A stretch of DNA of 64,000 bases from NCBI RefSeq assembly GCF_001425045.1, contig NZ_LMDJ01000003.1:321276-385275 (forward strand), read 5' to 3'. Every line of letters starts with the position of its first letter. Positions within the stretch are counted from its first letter, which is position 1. A program made the position numbers and the translations under genes. This document shows positions 36,597 to 45,572 of the stretch, piece by piece. A model generated the notes under the pieces. The model was given only the letters and a program-made list of their open reading frames with translations. It made no database searches and had not been told where the DNA came from. The DNA is from Massilia sp. Root351. GTDB lineage: Bacteria > Pseudomonadota > Gammaproteobacteria > Burkholderiales > Burkholderiaceae_D.

Positions 36597-37568
36597 ATGA
36601 ATAAAAACATAGGCTATGCCATCGCTTTTGCCATCGCGCTGGCCGCACCCTTCGTCGGCTATCCGGTATTCCTGATGAAGCTGCTGTGCTTCTCGCTGTT
36701 CGCTTGCGCCTTCAACCTGCTGATCGGCTTTACCGGCCTGCTGTCCTTCGGCCACGCGGCCTTCTTCGGCGGCGCCGGCTACGTGGCCGGCTACGTGCTG
36801 CGCGACCTGGGCTGGCCGTTCGAGCTGGGCCTGCTGGCCGGCGTGGCGGCCGCCGCGCTGATCGGCCTGGTGATGGGCGGCCTGGCGATCCGCCGCCAGG
36901 GCATCTATTTCTCGATGATCACGCTGGCGCTGGCGCAGATGGTGTACTTCGGCGCGCTGCGCGCCCCGTTCACCGGCGGCGAGGACGGCCTGCAGGGCGT
37001 TCCACGTGGAAAACTGCTGGGCACGGTCGAGCTGGCCAACGACACCGTGCTGTACTTCATCGTGCTGGCCATCTGCGTGGCCGGTTTCGCGCTGATCGTG
37101 CGCACCGTGCATTCGCCGTTCGGCCAGGTGCTCAAAGCCATCAAGGAGAACGAGCCGCGCGCCATCTCGCTGGGCTACGACGTCGACAAGTACAAGCTGA
37201 TGGCCTTCGTGCTGTCGGCCGCGCTGGCCGGCCTGGCCGGCGCCACCAAGACCGTGGTGCTGGGCTTTGAAACCCTGACCGACGTGCACTGGACCATGTC
37301 CGGCCTGGTGATCCTGATGACGCTGGTGGGCGGGATGGGCACGCTGGCCGGCCCGATGCTGGGCGCCGTCATCATCATCCTGCTGGAGAACAAGCTGGGC
37401 GACATCGGCACCTTGCTCGCCAGCCTGACTGGCGTGGAGTGGTTCAACACGCTGGGCGAAGCGGTCAGCATGGTCACCGGCCTGATCTTCGTGGCCTGCG
37501 TGCTGCTGTTCCGGCGCGGAATAATAGGGGAGATGGTGGCGCGCTTCGGTCACAAGAAGCCAGCCTGA
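36597..37568 (+). CDS. livM: ABC transporter permease LivM
   Basis: 323 residues, hydrophobic throughout. LivM motifs: CFSLFACAFNLLIGFTGLLSFGHAAFFGGAGY, RRQGIYFSMITLALAQMVYFG, and the coupling loop LKAIKENEPRAISLGYDVDKYKL. Twelve bases after livH, last gene of the operon, followed by a clear terminator. A parS-like 16-mer lies inside the gene (36998-37013). Confidence 0.94.
   Translation: MNKNIGYAIAFAIALAAPFVGYPVFLMKLLCFSLFACAFNLLIGFTGLLSFGHAAFFGGAGYVAGYVLRDLGWPFELGLLAGVAAAALIGLVMGGLAIRRQGIYFSMITLALAQMVYFGALRAPFTGGEDGLQGVPRGKLLGTVELANDTVLYFIVLAICVAGFALIVRTVHSPFGQVLKAIKENEPRAISLGYDVDKYKLMAFVLSAALAGLAGATKTVVLGFETLTDVHWTMSGLVILMTLVGGMGTLAGPMLGAVIIILLENKLGDIGTLLASLTGVEWFNTLGEAVSMVTGLIFVACVLLFRRGIIGEMVARFGHKKPA
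36998..37013. other. parS-like site inside livM
   Basis: cgttccacgtggaaaa matches 14 of 16 positions of TGTTCCACGTGGAACA, with the inner 12 bases (ttccacgtggaa) perfectly palindromic. Codons used (GVPRGK) are unconstrained enough to allow it. It lies 7.8 kb from parA. Confidence 0.55.
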
Positions 37569-37577
37569 ACAAGCAAG

Positions 37578-37607
37578 AACGCCGGACTCGTCCGGCGTTT
37601 TTTTTCA
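37578..37607 (+). terminator. Rho-independent terminator of the liv operon
   Basis: Stem aacgccgga / tccggcgtt with a CTCG loop followed by eight T, ten bases after the livM stop. Confidence 0.93.
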
Positions 37608-37662
37608 CTTCTTATTTACAACCAACACAACCACCACAACCAACTGCAAGCATGGAGGAGAC

Positions 37663-39738
37663 ATGAACAAGAACAACATCCGCATGGCCAGGCTCACCGC
37701 AATGGCCGCCGCCGTGGCCACCCTCGCTTCCTGCGGCGACAGCAACAACGCGCCGGAAGAACTGAACGTGCTGCCGTCCTACCTGGGCACGGTCACCAGC
37801 ACCAGCTACGACGGCAATTCGGACGACTTGCTGACGGCGGGCCTGGGCCGCACCGGCCTGGCCGCCGCCGCCGCGCCTGCGTATGCCGACCCGCTCAAGC
37901 CGACCGCCGCCGAACTGCGCCGCAACGCCATCTATGCCAACTACCGCGCCGTGCTCGACATTAACGCCAACAGCGGCTACGGCACCATGTACGGCCCCAA
38001 CGTGAACGCGGCCGGCGTGGCCGGCAGCGGCGAGGGCAAGGTGGCGGGCACCGAATACGTGGCCTATGCGGACGACGGCACCGGCAAGCAGAACGTGACC
38101 CTGCTGGTGCAGGTGCCGGCCACCTTCGACCCGGTCAACCCCTGCATCGTCACCGGCACCTCCAGCGGCTCGCGCGGCATCTACGGCGCCATCGGCAGCG
38201 CAGGGGAGTGGGGCCTGAAGAACAACTGCGCCGTGGCCTACGCCGACAAGGGCAGCGGGACTGGTCTCTACACCTTTGAGGACGACAGCGTGAACCTGCA
38301 GAACGGCCAGCGCGCCACCCGCGCCGCGGCCGGCAAGAACGCCAACTTTGCGCCGGCCATCAGCGAGGCCGAGCGCACCGCGTTCGCCGCCGCCAACCCT
38401 GGCCGGGTCGCCTTCAAGCATGCGCACTCGCAGCTGAACCCGGAAAAGGATTGGGGCAAGCTCACGCTGCAGGCGGTGGAGTTCGCCTACTACGTGCTGA
38501 ACGAACGCTATGGCCAGCTGGCGGCCGACGGCAAAAGCCACCTGGTGCGGCTGACGCCGAAGAACAGCGTGGCGATCGCCTCCAGCATCTCCAACGGCGC
38601 CGGCGCGGCCCTGCTTGCTGCAGAGCAGGACACCAAGGGCCTTATCAGCGCCGTGGCGGCCACCGAGCCGCAAATCCAGCCCAGGACAGCCACCGGCTAC
38701 TCCGTGCGCCTTGGCGGCGCTTCTGTGCCTTCCCAGGGCAAGCCGCTGTTCGACTACTCGACCTTTGCCGCGCTGTACCAGCCTTGCCTGGCCGAAGTGG
38801 CCGCTGGCGGGCGCTGCAGCGCGCTGGCCGCCAAGGGCCTGCTGACCGGCAGCAGCCTGGCCGAGCAGCAGAACGACGCCCGCGCGCGCCTGAAGGCTTA
38901 CGGCTGGACGCCGGAGGCCGAAGTCCTGCAGGCGGCCCACGCCGGCACCAACATCCTGGTGGCCGTGACCTACGCCTACGCCTACGGCAAGTTCAGCGTG
39001 CTCGACAAGGTATGCGGCTTCAGCTTCGCCGGCGTGGACGCCAGCGGCGCGCCGGCGCCGATGGCGGCCGCCGTCAAGGCGTCCAGCTTCGCCAGCCAGA
39101 ACGGCATCATCGGCAGCGTGATCTATGAAAACTCGGTAGGGGGCGCCAAGGCCTACAACCTGGGCGTGTCGCCGTCGACCAATGCGGCCGACCAGTCGCT
39201 GGACGGCTTCCTGTGCCTGCGTTCGCTGGCCACGGGGACGAATCCGGTCACCGGCGCCGCGCTCAGCGGCACGCTGGCCGAGCAGAGCGCCCGGGTGAAA
39301 GCCGGCATCGGCGAAGTGCTGGCAAGCGGCAACCTGAAGGGCAAGCCGGCCATCATCGTGTCCGGCCGCAGCGACGCGCTGATTCCGGTCAACCATGCGG
39401 CGCGTGCCTACCTGGGCCTGAACGCCAGCGTGGAGGGCAGTGCCAGCAAGCTGCGCTACATCGAGGTGACCAACGCCAACCACTTCGACTCGTTCAGCAA
39501 TGCGCTGCCGACGGCGGTGGTGCCGCTGCACGTGTACCTGTTCCGCGCACTGGACGCGGTGTACGCCAACCTGCGCAACCCGGCCGGTGCGCCGCTGCCG
39601 CCGTCGCAGCTGGTGCGCACCACCACGCGCGCCAGCAACGCGGTGCCGATCACGGTCGCCAACCTGCCGCCAATTGCCGCCTCGGCCGGCGCCAACGCCA
39701 TCACCGTCACCAGCACCACGGTGGACGTGCCCAACTAA
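37663..39738 (+). CDS. D-(-)-3-hydroxybutyrate oligomer hydrolase
   Basis: 691 residues. Splits 3-hydroxybutyrate oligomers into monomers during breakdown of the storage polyester PHB. The N-terminus has an export signal ending LASC, a possible lipobox. The family-specific VTGTSSGSRGIYGAIGSAGEWGLK and the nucleophile region ASSISNGAGAALLAAEQD (Ser310 is the likely catalytic Ser) are present, with a late HFDSFSNA His region. Most of this family are from Burkholderiales, which supports the host assignment. Monocistronic between the liv terminator and a convergent gene. Confidence 0.92.
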   Translation: MNKNNIRMARLTAMAAAVATLASCGDSNNAPEELNVLPSYLGTVTSTSYDGNSDDLLTAGLGRTGLAAAAAPAYADPLKPTAAELRRNAIYANYRAVLDINANSGYGTMYGPNVNAAGVAGSGEGKVAGTEYVAYADDGTGKQNVTLLVQVPATFDPVNPCIVTGTSSGSRGIYGAIGSAGEWGLKNNCAVAYADKGSGTGLYTFEDDSVNLQNGQRATRAAAGKNANFAPAISEAERTAFAAANPGRVAFKHAHSQLNPEKDWGKLTLQAVEFAYYVLNERYGQLAADGKSHLVRLTPKNSVAIASSISNGAGAALLAAEQDTKGLISAVAATEPQIQPRTATGYSVRLGGASVPSQGKPLFDYSTFAALYQPCLAEVAAGGRCSALAAKGLLTGSSLAEQQNDARARLKAYGWTPEAEVLQAAHAGTNILVAVTYAYAYGKFSVLDKVCGFSFAGVDASGAPAPMAAAVKASSFASQNGIIGSVIYENSVGGAKAYNLGVSPSTNAADQSLDGFLCLRSLATGTNPVTGAALSGTLAEQSARVKAGIGEVLASGNLKGKPAIIVSGRSDALIPVNHAARAYLGLNASVEGSASKLRYIEVTNANHFDSFSNALPTAVVPLHVYLFRALDAVYANLRNPAGAPLPPSQLVRTTTRASNAVPITVANLPPIAASAGANAITVTSTTVDVPN

Positions 39739-39805
39739 GCCTGCCGGCCGCCTCTCGCCTGCGAACGCAGGTGGGGGGCGATTGGCGACAATAAACCACA
39801 AGGCA

Positions 39806-40972
39806 TCACAATGCTGCGGCGTAGATGGCGCGCGCGTCGGCGCGGGTCAGTTCGCGCGGGTTATTGCCCAGCAAACGTGTCTGCAGCATGGCGTCGTCGG
39901 CCAGCCGGTCCAGGTCGCTTTCCGCGATGCCGACCTGCTGCAGCGTGCGCTCTATCCCCGACATCACAGCGATCTGCTGCATTGCAACAACCAGCGCTTC
40001 CGCCCTCGCCTCCACCGATCCCGCCGCATGCGGTACCACGATGCCGGCCAGCTCGGCATACAGCGGCGCCGCCGCCGGCGCGTTAAAGCGCAGCACGTGC
40101 GGCAGCACCAGCGAGTTCGACAGGCCGTGCGGCACGTGGAAAATGCCGCCGATCGGATACGCCAGCGCGTGCACCGCTGCCACCGGCGCGTTGGAGAAGG
40201 CCTGCCCCGCCAGCATGGCGCCCAGCAGCATGGCCTGGCGCGCGGCCAGGTTCCTGCCGTTCTCGCAGGCCGGGATCAGATTGCGCGACAGCAGCCCCAG
40301 CGCCTGGCGCGCCAGCATGTCCGACAGCGGATTCTTTTTATGACGGCTGGTGTAGGCCTCGATCGCATGCACCATGGCGTCGATGCCGGTGGCCGCGGTC
40401 ACCATGGGCGGCAAGCCCATGGTCAGCTCGGCGTCCAGGATGGCCAGGTCCGCATACAGTTGCGGCGCCACCACGCCCATCTTGGTGGTTTCGCCGGTGG
40501 TCACGATGGCGATGTTGGTGACTTCGGAGCCGGTGCCGGCGGTGGTGGGAATCTGCACCAGCGGCAGGCGCGCGCCCTTCACGTTGCCGATGCCGTAGAT
40601 CGCCGACAGCGGCTGCTCGCTTGCCGCCAGCACGGCAATCAGCTTGGCCACGTCCATTGAGCTGCCGCCGCCGAGGCCGATGACCACGTCGGCGCCATGC
40701 TCGCGCGCGGCAGCCACGGCAGCCAGCACGATGTGCTCCGGCGGGTCGGCCACCACGTCCGAATAGATTTTCACGTGGAACCCTGCCGCCGCCAGGCTGT
40801 CGGCCGGCGCCTGCACCAGTCCGGTTTTCAGGAAGCCGGGATCGGTCACCAGCAGCGCGCGCTGCGCCGACGGGAAGCGGGAGCGCACATGCTCCCCCAG
40901 TTTCCGGGCCGCGCCCAGTTCAGAAACGATGTGGGCAACGGTGCTGAAAGCGAAAGCAGGGAAGTCATTCAT
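39806..40972 (-). CDS. Iron-containing (group III) alcohol dehydrogenase
   Basis: 388 residues. N-terminal Rossmann-like half with GLGGGSSMDVAK (NAD binding) and TTAGTGSEVT; metal-binding half with GIDAMVHAIEAY (Asp, His ligands) and the HALAYPIGGIFHVPHGLSNS region (two further His). It interconverts an alcohol and its aldehyde with NAD(H) and Fe2+. The start at 40972 (MNDFPAF) is where family similarity begins. A half-perfect parS-like site lies within it. Substrate unknown. Confidence 0.93.
   Translation of the reverse strand: MNDFPAFAFSTVAHIVSELGAARKLGEHVRSRFPSAQRALLVTDPGFLKTGLVQAPADSLAAAGFHVKIYSDVVADPPEHIVLAAVAAAREHGADVVIGLGGGSSMDVAKLIAVLAASEQPLSAIYGIGNVKGARLPLVQIPTTAGTGSEVTNIAIVTTGETTKMGVVAPQLYADLAILDAELTMGLPPMVTAATGIDAMVHAIEAYTSRHKKNPLSDMLARQALGLLSRNLIPACENGRNLAARQAMLLGAMLAGQAFSNAPVAAVHALAYPIGGIFHVPHGLSNSLVLPHVLRFNAPAAAPLYAELAGIVVPHAAGSVEARAEALVVAMQQIAVMSGIERTLQQVGIAESDLDRLADDAMLQTRLLGNNPRELTRADARAIYAAAL
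40767..40782. other. Weak parS-like site inside the alcohol dehydrogenase gene
   Basis: attttcacgtggaacc contains tttcacgtggaac, the same hybrid core as the parS at 41935, but the outer bases deviate (13 of 16 match). It lies 1.2 kb from two better sites. Confidence 0.4.
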
Positions 40973-41032
40973 GGCGAGGTCGGCTAGTAGCTGGCGTGGA
41001 ATGTTGGCATTCCAGCTTACACCAAAACCTGG

Positions 41033-41099
41033 CGAGCTGAGCCGCATTCGCCCCACTTCGGGGTCTGACCCCGGATCGGGGGTAATGCGGCTCAGCTCG
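41033..41099. repeat. 67-bp palindromic REP/MITE-like element
   Basis: Perfect 16-bp inverted repeats (cgagctgagccgcatt, 41033-41048, and its complement 41084-41099) enclose a GC-rich core with a ccccacttcgggg hairpin and the palindrome ggggtctgacccc. Just before it is another small palindrome (tggaatg/cattcca, 40997-41014). It lies between a gene start (leftward dehydrogenase) and the rightward TSUP gene. The ggggtc core echoes the ends of the RAYT element at 25.3 kb. Confidence 0.75.
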
Positions 41100-41171
41100 G
41101 CAGGGGGGCTGTTTCTTCCGTACAATGATGGGCTTGGTTGTTTCCGTGCAGGCGGTGTTCAGTGGGGCGTT

Positions 41172-41933
41172 ATGGTTGATTATCTGGTGTTGGGTGTGGC
41201 GGCGTTCGCGGCGGGCTTGGTCGATGCGGTGGTGGGCGGGGGCGGGCTGATACAGATCCCGGCAGTGTTCTCGGTATTTCCCACCACGGCACCGGCCACC
41301 TTGCTGGGAACGAACAAGCTGGCCTCCATCTTCGGCACCGCCGCTGCCGCCGTCAATTATGCGCGCCGGGTGCGCATCGCCTGGTCCACCGCTGCGCCGG
41401 CCTCGGCGGCCGCGCTGATCTTCGCCTTCCTGGGCGCCTACACCGTCACCAGGATTCCGCCCGACTTCATGCGCAGCCTGCTGCCGGTGGTGCTGATCGC
41501 CGTGGCTGTCTACACGTTCTGCAAGAAGGATCTGGGCAGCGTGCATGCGCCGTTGCACACGGGTTTCCGCGAGCAGGCCTGGGCGGTGGTGATCGGCGCG
41601 CTGATCGGCTTCTACGACGGCTTCTTCGGCCCCGGCACCGGCAGCTTCCTGGTGTTCCTGTTCGTGCGCTTTTTCGGCTTCGACTTCCTGGCGGCGTCCG
41701 CCGTGGCGAAGGTGGTCAACGTGGCCTGCAATTTCGCGGCGCTGGTGTGGTTCGGCTACAGCGGGCACCTGCTGTGGCAGCTGGGCCTGATGATGGCCGT
41801 GTGCCAGGTGTGCGGTTCCATCCTCGGCACCAAGCTGGCGCTGAAACATGGCAGCGGCTTTGTGCGCCGCCTTTTCCTGGTGGTGGTGACGATACTGATC
41901 TTCAAGACCGGGTACGACGCGTTCCTGAAGTGA
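41172..41933 (+). CDS. TSUP family permease (TauE/SafE-like)
   Basis: 253-residue inner-membrane protein with about eight helices in two TauE repeats (AAFAAGLVDAVVGGGGLIQIPAVF; GALIGFYDGFFGPGTGSFLVFLFVRFFGFDFL). The family exports or imports sulfonates, sulfite or other organosulfur or organic anions; the substrate cannot be told. The start at 41172 follows GGGGCG; the frame extending further left is within the palindromic element and is rejected. Its stop is one base before a parS site. Confidence 0.92.
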   Translation: MVDYLVLGVAAFAAGLVDAVVGGGGLIQIPAVFSVFPTTAPATLLGTNKLASIFGTAAAAVNYARRVRIAWSTAAPASAAALIFAFLGAYTVTRIPPDFMRSLLPVVLIAVAVYTFCKKDLGSVHAPLHTGFREQAWAVVIGALIGFYDGFFGPGTGSFLVFLFVRFFGFDFLAASAVAKVVNVACNFAALVWFGYSGHLLWQLGLMMAVCQVCGSILGTKLALKHGSGFVRRLFLVVVTILIFKTGYDAFLK

Positions 41934-41934
41934 T

Positions 41935-41950
41935 TGTTTCACGTGGAACA
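41935..41950. other. parS: parS site 1
   Basis: tgtttcacgtggaaca is a hybrid of the two accepted parS forms (TGTTTCACGTGAAACA and TGTTCCACGTGGAACA); only the third inner pair is mismatched. It lies one base past the TSUP stop codon and 2.9 kb upstream of parA. ParB binds and spreads from such sites to drive origin segregation. Confidence 0.85.
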
Positions 41951-41957
41951 GTGGATG

Positions 41958-41981
41958 AGGGCGCTTCGGCGCCCTTTTTTA
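41958..41981 (+). terminator. Rho-independent terminator between the two parS sites
   Basis: Stem agggcgc / gcgccct with a TTCG loop followed by six T; ends transcription from the TSUP gene. Confidence 0.88.
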
Positions 41982-42004
41982 CGTCCTGGCCTGGCCAATC
42001 GCAG

Positions 42005-42020
42005 TGTTCCACGTGGAACA
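42005..42020. other. parS: parS site 2 (perfect)
   Basis: tgttccacgtggaaca is a perfect 16-bp palindromic parS, 101 bases before the mnmG start and 70 bases (about seven helical turns) from parS site 1. Read in frame it gives FHVEQ, which explains an apparent N-terminal extension of mnmG that should not be annotated. Confidence 0.93.
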
Positions 42021-42120
42021 ATCAGAAAATTTCATGGCGATATTTCTGCCTAAAAAAGTCGCAGCAGCAAAAAGACTCTATAATCTGATCTCATTCCTCG
42101 CATTCACCCCAATACCAAAA

Positions 42121-44052
42121 ATGTTATTTCCTACCCAATTCGACGTCATCGTCGTTGGCGGCGGTCACGCCGGCACCGAGGCGGCCCTTGCTTCTGCCCG
42201 CATGGGCCAGAAGACGCTCCTGCTGACGCACAACATCGAGACGCTGGGCCAGATGTCGTGCAACCCTTCCATCGGCGGTATCGGCAAAGGCCACCTGGTC
42301 AAGGAAGTCGACGCGATGGGCGGCGCCATGGCGATCGCCACCGATGAGGCGGGCATCCAGTTCCGCATCCTGAATTCCTCCAAAGGTCCCGCCGTGCGCG
42401 CCACCCGCGCCCAGGCCGACCGCATCCTGTACAAGCAGGCGATCCGCTCGCGCCTGGAAAACCAGCCCAACCTGTGGCTGTTCCAGCAGGCCGTGGACGA
42501 CCTGATGGTGGAGGGCGACCGTGTGGTCGGCGCCGTCACCCAGATCGGCCTGAAGTTCCTGGCGCCTGCCGTGGTGCTGACGGCCGGCACTTTCCTCGAC
42601 GGTAAGATCCACGTCGGCCTGCAGAACTACTCGGCCGGCCGCGCCGGCGACCCGCCCGCGATCTCGCTGTCGGCCCGCCTGAAGGAGCTGAAGCTGCCGC
42701 AGGGCCGCCTGAAAACCGGCACCCCGCCGCGCATCGACGGCCGCAGCATCGACCTGTCGGCCATGACCGAACAGCCGGGCGACCTGGACCCGGTGCCGGT
42801 GTTTTCCGTCATGGGCAACACCGCCATGCACCCGCGCCAGATGCCGTGCTGGGTGACGCACACCAACACCAAAACGCACGACATCATCCGCGCCGGCCTG
42901 GACCGTAGCCCGATGTATACCGGCGTCATCGAGGGGGTCGGCCCGCGCTATTGCCCATCCATCGAGGACAAGATTCACCGCTTCTCGTCCAAGGAATCGC
43001 ACCAGATTTTCCTGGAGCCGGAAGGCTTGACGACCAACGAGTTCTACCCGAACGGCATCTCCACCAGCCTGCCGTTCGACGTGCAGATCGAGCTGGTGCG
43101 TTCGATGAAAGGCATGGAAAACGCCCACATCCTGCGCCCCGGCTACGCCATCGAATATGATTATTTCGACCCGCGCGGCCTGAAGGCGTCGCTGGAAACC
43201 AAGGCCGTGGGCGGCCTGTATTTCGCCGGCCAGATCAACGGCACCACCGGCTACGAAGAGGCGGCCGCGCAGGGCATGCTGGCCGGCATCAACGCCGCGC
43301 TGCAGACCCAGGGCAAGGACGCCTGGACCCCGGCGCGCTCGGAAGCCTACCTGGGCGTGCTGGTGGACGACCTGGTGACGCAGGGCGTGCAGGAGCCGTA
43401 CCGCATGTTTACCAGCCGCGCCGAGTACCGTTTGAGCCTGCGCGAAGACAACGCGGACATGCGTTTGACCGAGATCGGCCGCAAGCTGGGCGTGGTCGGC
43501 GACGCCCAGTGGGAAGCCTTCGACCGCAAGCGCGAAGCCGTGGCCAGGGAGCTGGAGCGCCTGCGTTCCACGTGGGTGAACCCGCGCATCCTGGCGGCGG
43601 ACGAGTCCGAACGCGTGATCGGCCAGGCCATCGAACGCGAGTACTCGCTGGCCGACCTGCTGCGCCGTCCGGGCGTGGCCTACGATAAGCTGATGACCAT
43701 GTCCGGCATGGAAGGGCAGGCCCTGGCCGGCCCCGGCGTGGACGATGCGGCGGTACAGGAACAGGTGGAAATCCAGCTCAAATATTCGGGCTATATCGAC
43801 CGCCAGAGCAAGGAAGTGGAGCGCCACGAGCACTACGAGAACCTGAAACTGCCGGAAGGTTTCAACTACCTGGACATCACCGCGCTGTCGGTGGAAGTGC
43901 GCCAGAAGCTGAACGCGCAGCGCCCGGAGACCCTGGGCCAGGCCTCGCGCATCTCCGGCGTGACCCCGGCGGCGATTTCGCTGCTGCTGGTGCACCTGAA
44001 AAAGACCGGTTTCGGCGGTTTCGTGAATTTGAAAGATGAGGCAGTGCAATGA
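42121..44052 (+). CDS. mnmG: tRNA uridine-5-carboxymethylaminomethyl modification enzyme MnmG (GidA)
   Basis: 643 residues. With MnmE it installs cmnm5 at U34 of certain tRNAs, using FAD and folate. FAD motif [22 protein letters not shown] at the N-terminus, the conserved [22 protein letters not shown] and [23 protein letters not shown], and the C-terminal helical domain that binds MnmE. The start [12 protein letters not shown] at 42121 matches the family. It overlaps rsmG by ATGA. The mnmG-rsmG pair near parAB is a classic origin-proximal arrangement. Confidence 0.97.
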   Translation: MLFPTQFDVIVVGGGHAGTEAALASARMGQKTLLLTHNIETLGQMSCNPSIGGIGKGHLVKEVDAMGGAMAIATDEAGIQFRILNSSKGPAVRATRAQADRILYKQAIRSRLENQPNLWLFQQAVDDLMVEGDRVVGAVTQIGLKFLAPAVVLTAGTFLDGKIHVGLQNYSAGRAGDPPAISLSARLKELKLPQGRLKTGTPPRIDGRSIDLSAMTEQPGDLDPVPVFSVMGNTAMHPRQMPCWVTHTNTKTHDIIRAGLDRSPMYTGVIEGVGPRYCPSIEDKIHRFSSKESHQIFLEPEGLTTNEFYPNGISTSLPFDVQIELVRSMKGMENAHILRPGYAIEYDYFDPRGLKASLETKAVGGLYFAGQINGTTGYEEAAAQGMLAGINAALQTQGKDAWTPARSEAYLGVLVDDLVTQGVQEPYRMFTSRAEYRLSLREDNADMRLTEIGRKLGVVGDAQWEAFDRKREAVARELERLRSTWVNPRILAADESERVIGQAIEREYSLADLLRRPGVAYDKLMTMSGMEGQALAGPGVDDAAVQEQVEIQLKYSGYIDRQSKEVERHEHYENLKLPEGFNYLDITALSVEVRQKLNAQRPETLGQASRISGVTPAAISLLLVHLKKTGFGGFVNLKDEAVQ

Positions 44053-44693
44053 AGGTATTCGACCGTGCAGCTTTGGCCGAAGTGTTGAACAAGGGCGTGG
44101 CGGAACTGGGTTTGGAGCTGTCCGCCGCGCAGCAGGAGCAGCTGCTGGATTACCTGGCGCTGCTGAACAAGTGGAATAGCGTCTACAACCTGACCTCGGT
44201 GCGCGATCCGATGCAGATGATGACGCTGCATTTGCTGGACTCGCTGGCCGCCGTGCCGGCCTTCCAGGGGGCGCAGAACGTGCTGGACGTGGGCGCGGGC
44301 GGCGGGCTGCCGGGCGTGGTGCTGGCGATCTCGAAGCCGGACATGAAGCTGTCCATGATCGACACCGTGCACAAGAAAACCGCCTTCCTGACGCAGGTGA
44401 AGGCGGAGCTGGGCCTGGCCAACGTGACCGTGTACACCAAGAAGGTGCAGGAACTGGAGGTCAAGCAGCCGTTCGACGTGATCACGTCGCGCGCCTTCGC
44501 CGACCTGAGCGACTTCGTGAACTGGTCCGGGCACCTGCTGGCCGAAGGCGGCCGCTTTATCGCCCTGAAAGGCACAGCGCCACAGGACGAACGCGAGCGC
44601 CTGCCGGAGCCGTGGAAGGTGGAGCGGCTGCAGGCTTTGAAAGTGCCGGGACTGGCGGCGGAGCGCCACCTGGTTTTCATCGCCAGACAGTAA
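44049..44693 (+). CDS. rsmG: 16S rRNA (guanine(527)-N(7))-methyltransferase
   Basis: 214 residues. SAM-dependent methylation of G527 in the 530 loop of 16S rRNA; loss gives low-level streptomycin resistance in several bacteria. Motifs: [20 protein letters not shown] motif [15 protein letters not shown] and the later [12 protein letters not shown]. Translationally coupled to mnmG. Confidence 0.97.
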   Translation: MKVFDRAALAEVLNKGVAELGLELSAAQQEQLLDYLALLNKWNSVYNLTSVRDPMQMMTLHLLDSLAAVPAFQGAQNVLDVGAGGGLPGVVLAISKPDMKLSMIDTVHKKTAFLTQVKAELGLANVTVYTKKVQELEVKQPFDVITSRAFADLSDFVNWSGHLLAEGGRFIALKGTAPQDERERLPEPWKVERLQALKVPGLAAERHLVFIARQ

Positions 44694-44695
44694 CG

Positions 44696-44776
44696 ATATA
44701 AACGGTATAAATCATTTATACCGTATAAACGAAATAAACCATATAAACGATTTATACCGAATAAACGATATAGCGA
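44696..44776. repeat. Nine-unit 9-bp tandem repeat with palindromes, upstream of parA
   Basis: From 44696 the 97-base rsmG-parA gap reads in 9-base steps: atataaacg, gtataaatc, atttatacc, gtataaacg, aaataaacc, atataaacg, atttatacc, gaataaacg, atatagcga. Units 3 and 7 are inverted copies. Units 1-4 form a perfect palindrome with 11-base arms acggtataaat (44702-44712) and atttataccgt (44714-44724). It ends 13 bases before the parA ATG. AT-rich, unlike its flanks. Could be the parA operator or an iteron-like protein-binding array. Confidence 0.8.
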
Positions 44777-44789
44777 ATAAGAAAAGTAC

Positions 44790-45560
44790 ATGGCCAAAAT
44801 TTTTTGTGTAGCGAATCAAAAGGGCGGCGTGGGCAAGACCACCACCACGGTCAACCTCTCCGCCGGACTGGCCAAACTGAACCAGCGCGTGCTGCTGGTG
44901 GACCTGGACCCGCAGGGCAACGCCACCATGGGCGCGGGCATCAACAAGGCCGGCCTTGCGGCATCGACCTATGAAGTGCTGCTGGGCCAGTCGGACGTGG
45001 CCACGGCGCGCCAGCGTTCGGAAGCCGGGCGCTTCGACGTGCTGCCGTCCAACCGCGAGCTGGCCGGCGCCGAAGTGGAGATGGTGGAACTGGACAACCG
45101 CGAGCGCCGCCTGAAGGATGCGCTGGCCGCGGTCGACAAGGAATACGACTTCATCCTGATCGACTGCCCGCCGGCGCTGTCGATGCTGACGCTGAACGGC
45201 CTGTGCGCCGCGCACGGCGTGATCATCCCGATGCAGTGCGAGTACTACGCGCTGGAAGGCTTGTCCGACCTGGTCAACACCATCAAGAAGGTGCACGCCA
45301 ACCTGAACCCGGACTTGAAGATCATCGGCCTGCTGCGCGTGATGTTCGATCCGCGCATGACGCTGTCGCAGCAGGTGTCGGCGCAGCTGGAGCAGCACTT
45401 CGGCGACAAGGTCTTCAAGACCATCATTCCGCGCAACGTGCGCCTGGCCGAAGCGCCGTCCTACGGCATGCCGGGCGTGACCTTCGATCCCGCCTCCAAG
45501 GGCGCGCAGGCGTACATCGCCTTCGGCGCCGAGATGGTCAAGCGCATCAAGAAGATGTAA
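44790..45560 (+). CDS. parA: Chromosome partitioning ATPase ParA (Soj)
   Basis: 256 residues. Deviant Walker A with signature Lys: KGGVGKTT at residues 11-18; A' LVDLDPQGNATMG and Walker B DFILIDCPPAL follow. It lacks the N-terminal HTH of plasmid type Ia ParA, so it is the chromosomal Soj-like form. It binds DNA as an ATP dimer and moves ParB-parS complexes. Followed after 12 bases by parB; preceded by the tandem-repeat block that may be its regulatory site. Confidence 0.97.
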   Translation: MAKIFCVANQKGGVGKTTTTVNLSAGLAKLNQRVLLVDLDPQGNATMGAGINKAGLAASTYEVLLGQSDVATARQRSEAGRFDVLPSNRELAGAEVEMVELDNRERRLKDALAAVDKEYDFILIDCPPALSMLTLNGLCAAHGVIIPMQCEYYALEGLSDLVNTIKKVHANLNPDLKIIGLLRVMFDPRMTLSQQVSAQLEQHFGDKVFKTIIPRNVRLAEAPSYGMPGVTFDPASKGAQAYIAFGAEMVKRIKKM

Positions 45561-45572
45561 CAGGATAAAACT

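Noticed and set aside
42005..42120. N-terminal extension of MnmG beginning MFHVEQ
   Set aside because: FHVEQ is the translation of the parS site, and the family N-terminus begins at 42121.
43565..43580. CACGTG with a good left arm inside mnmG as a parS site
   Set aside because: The right arm reads gtgggtgaac instead of gtggaaca; only one half matches. Half-sites near 20001 and 31758 were set aside for the same reason.
44696..44776. parA-upstream repeats as a CRISPR array or terminator
   Set aside because: Units are 9 bases without spacers, and the palindrome is AT-rich with no GC stem and T run.
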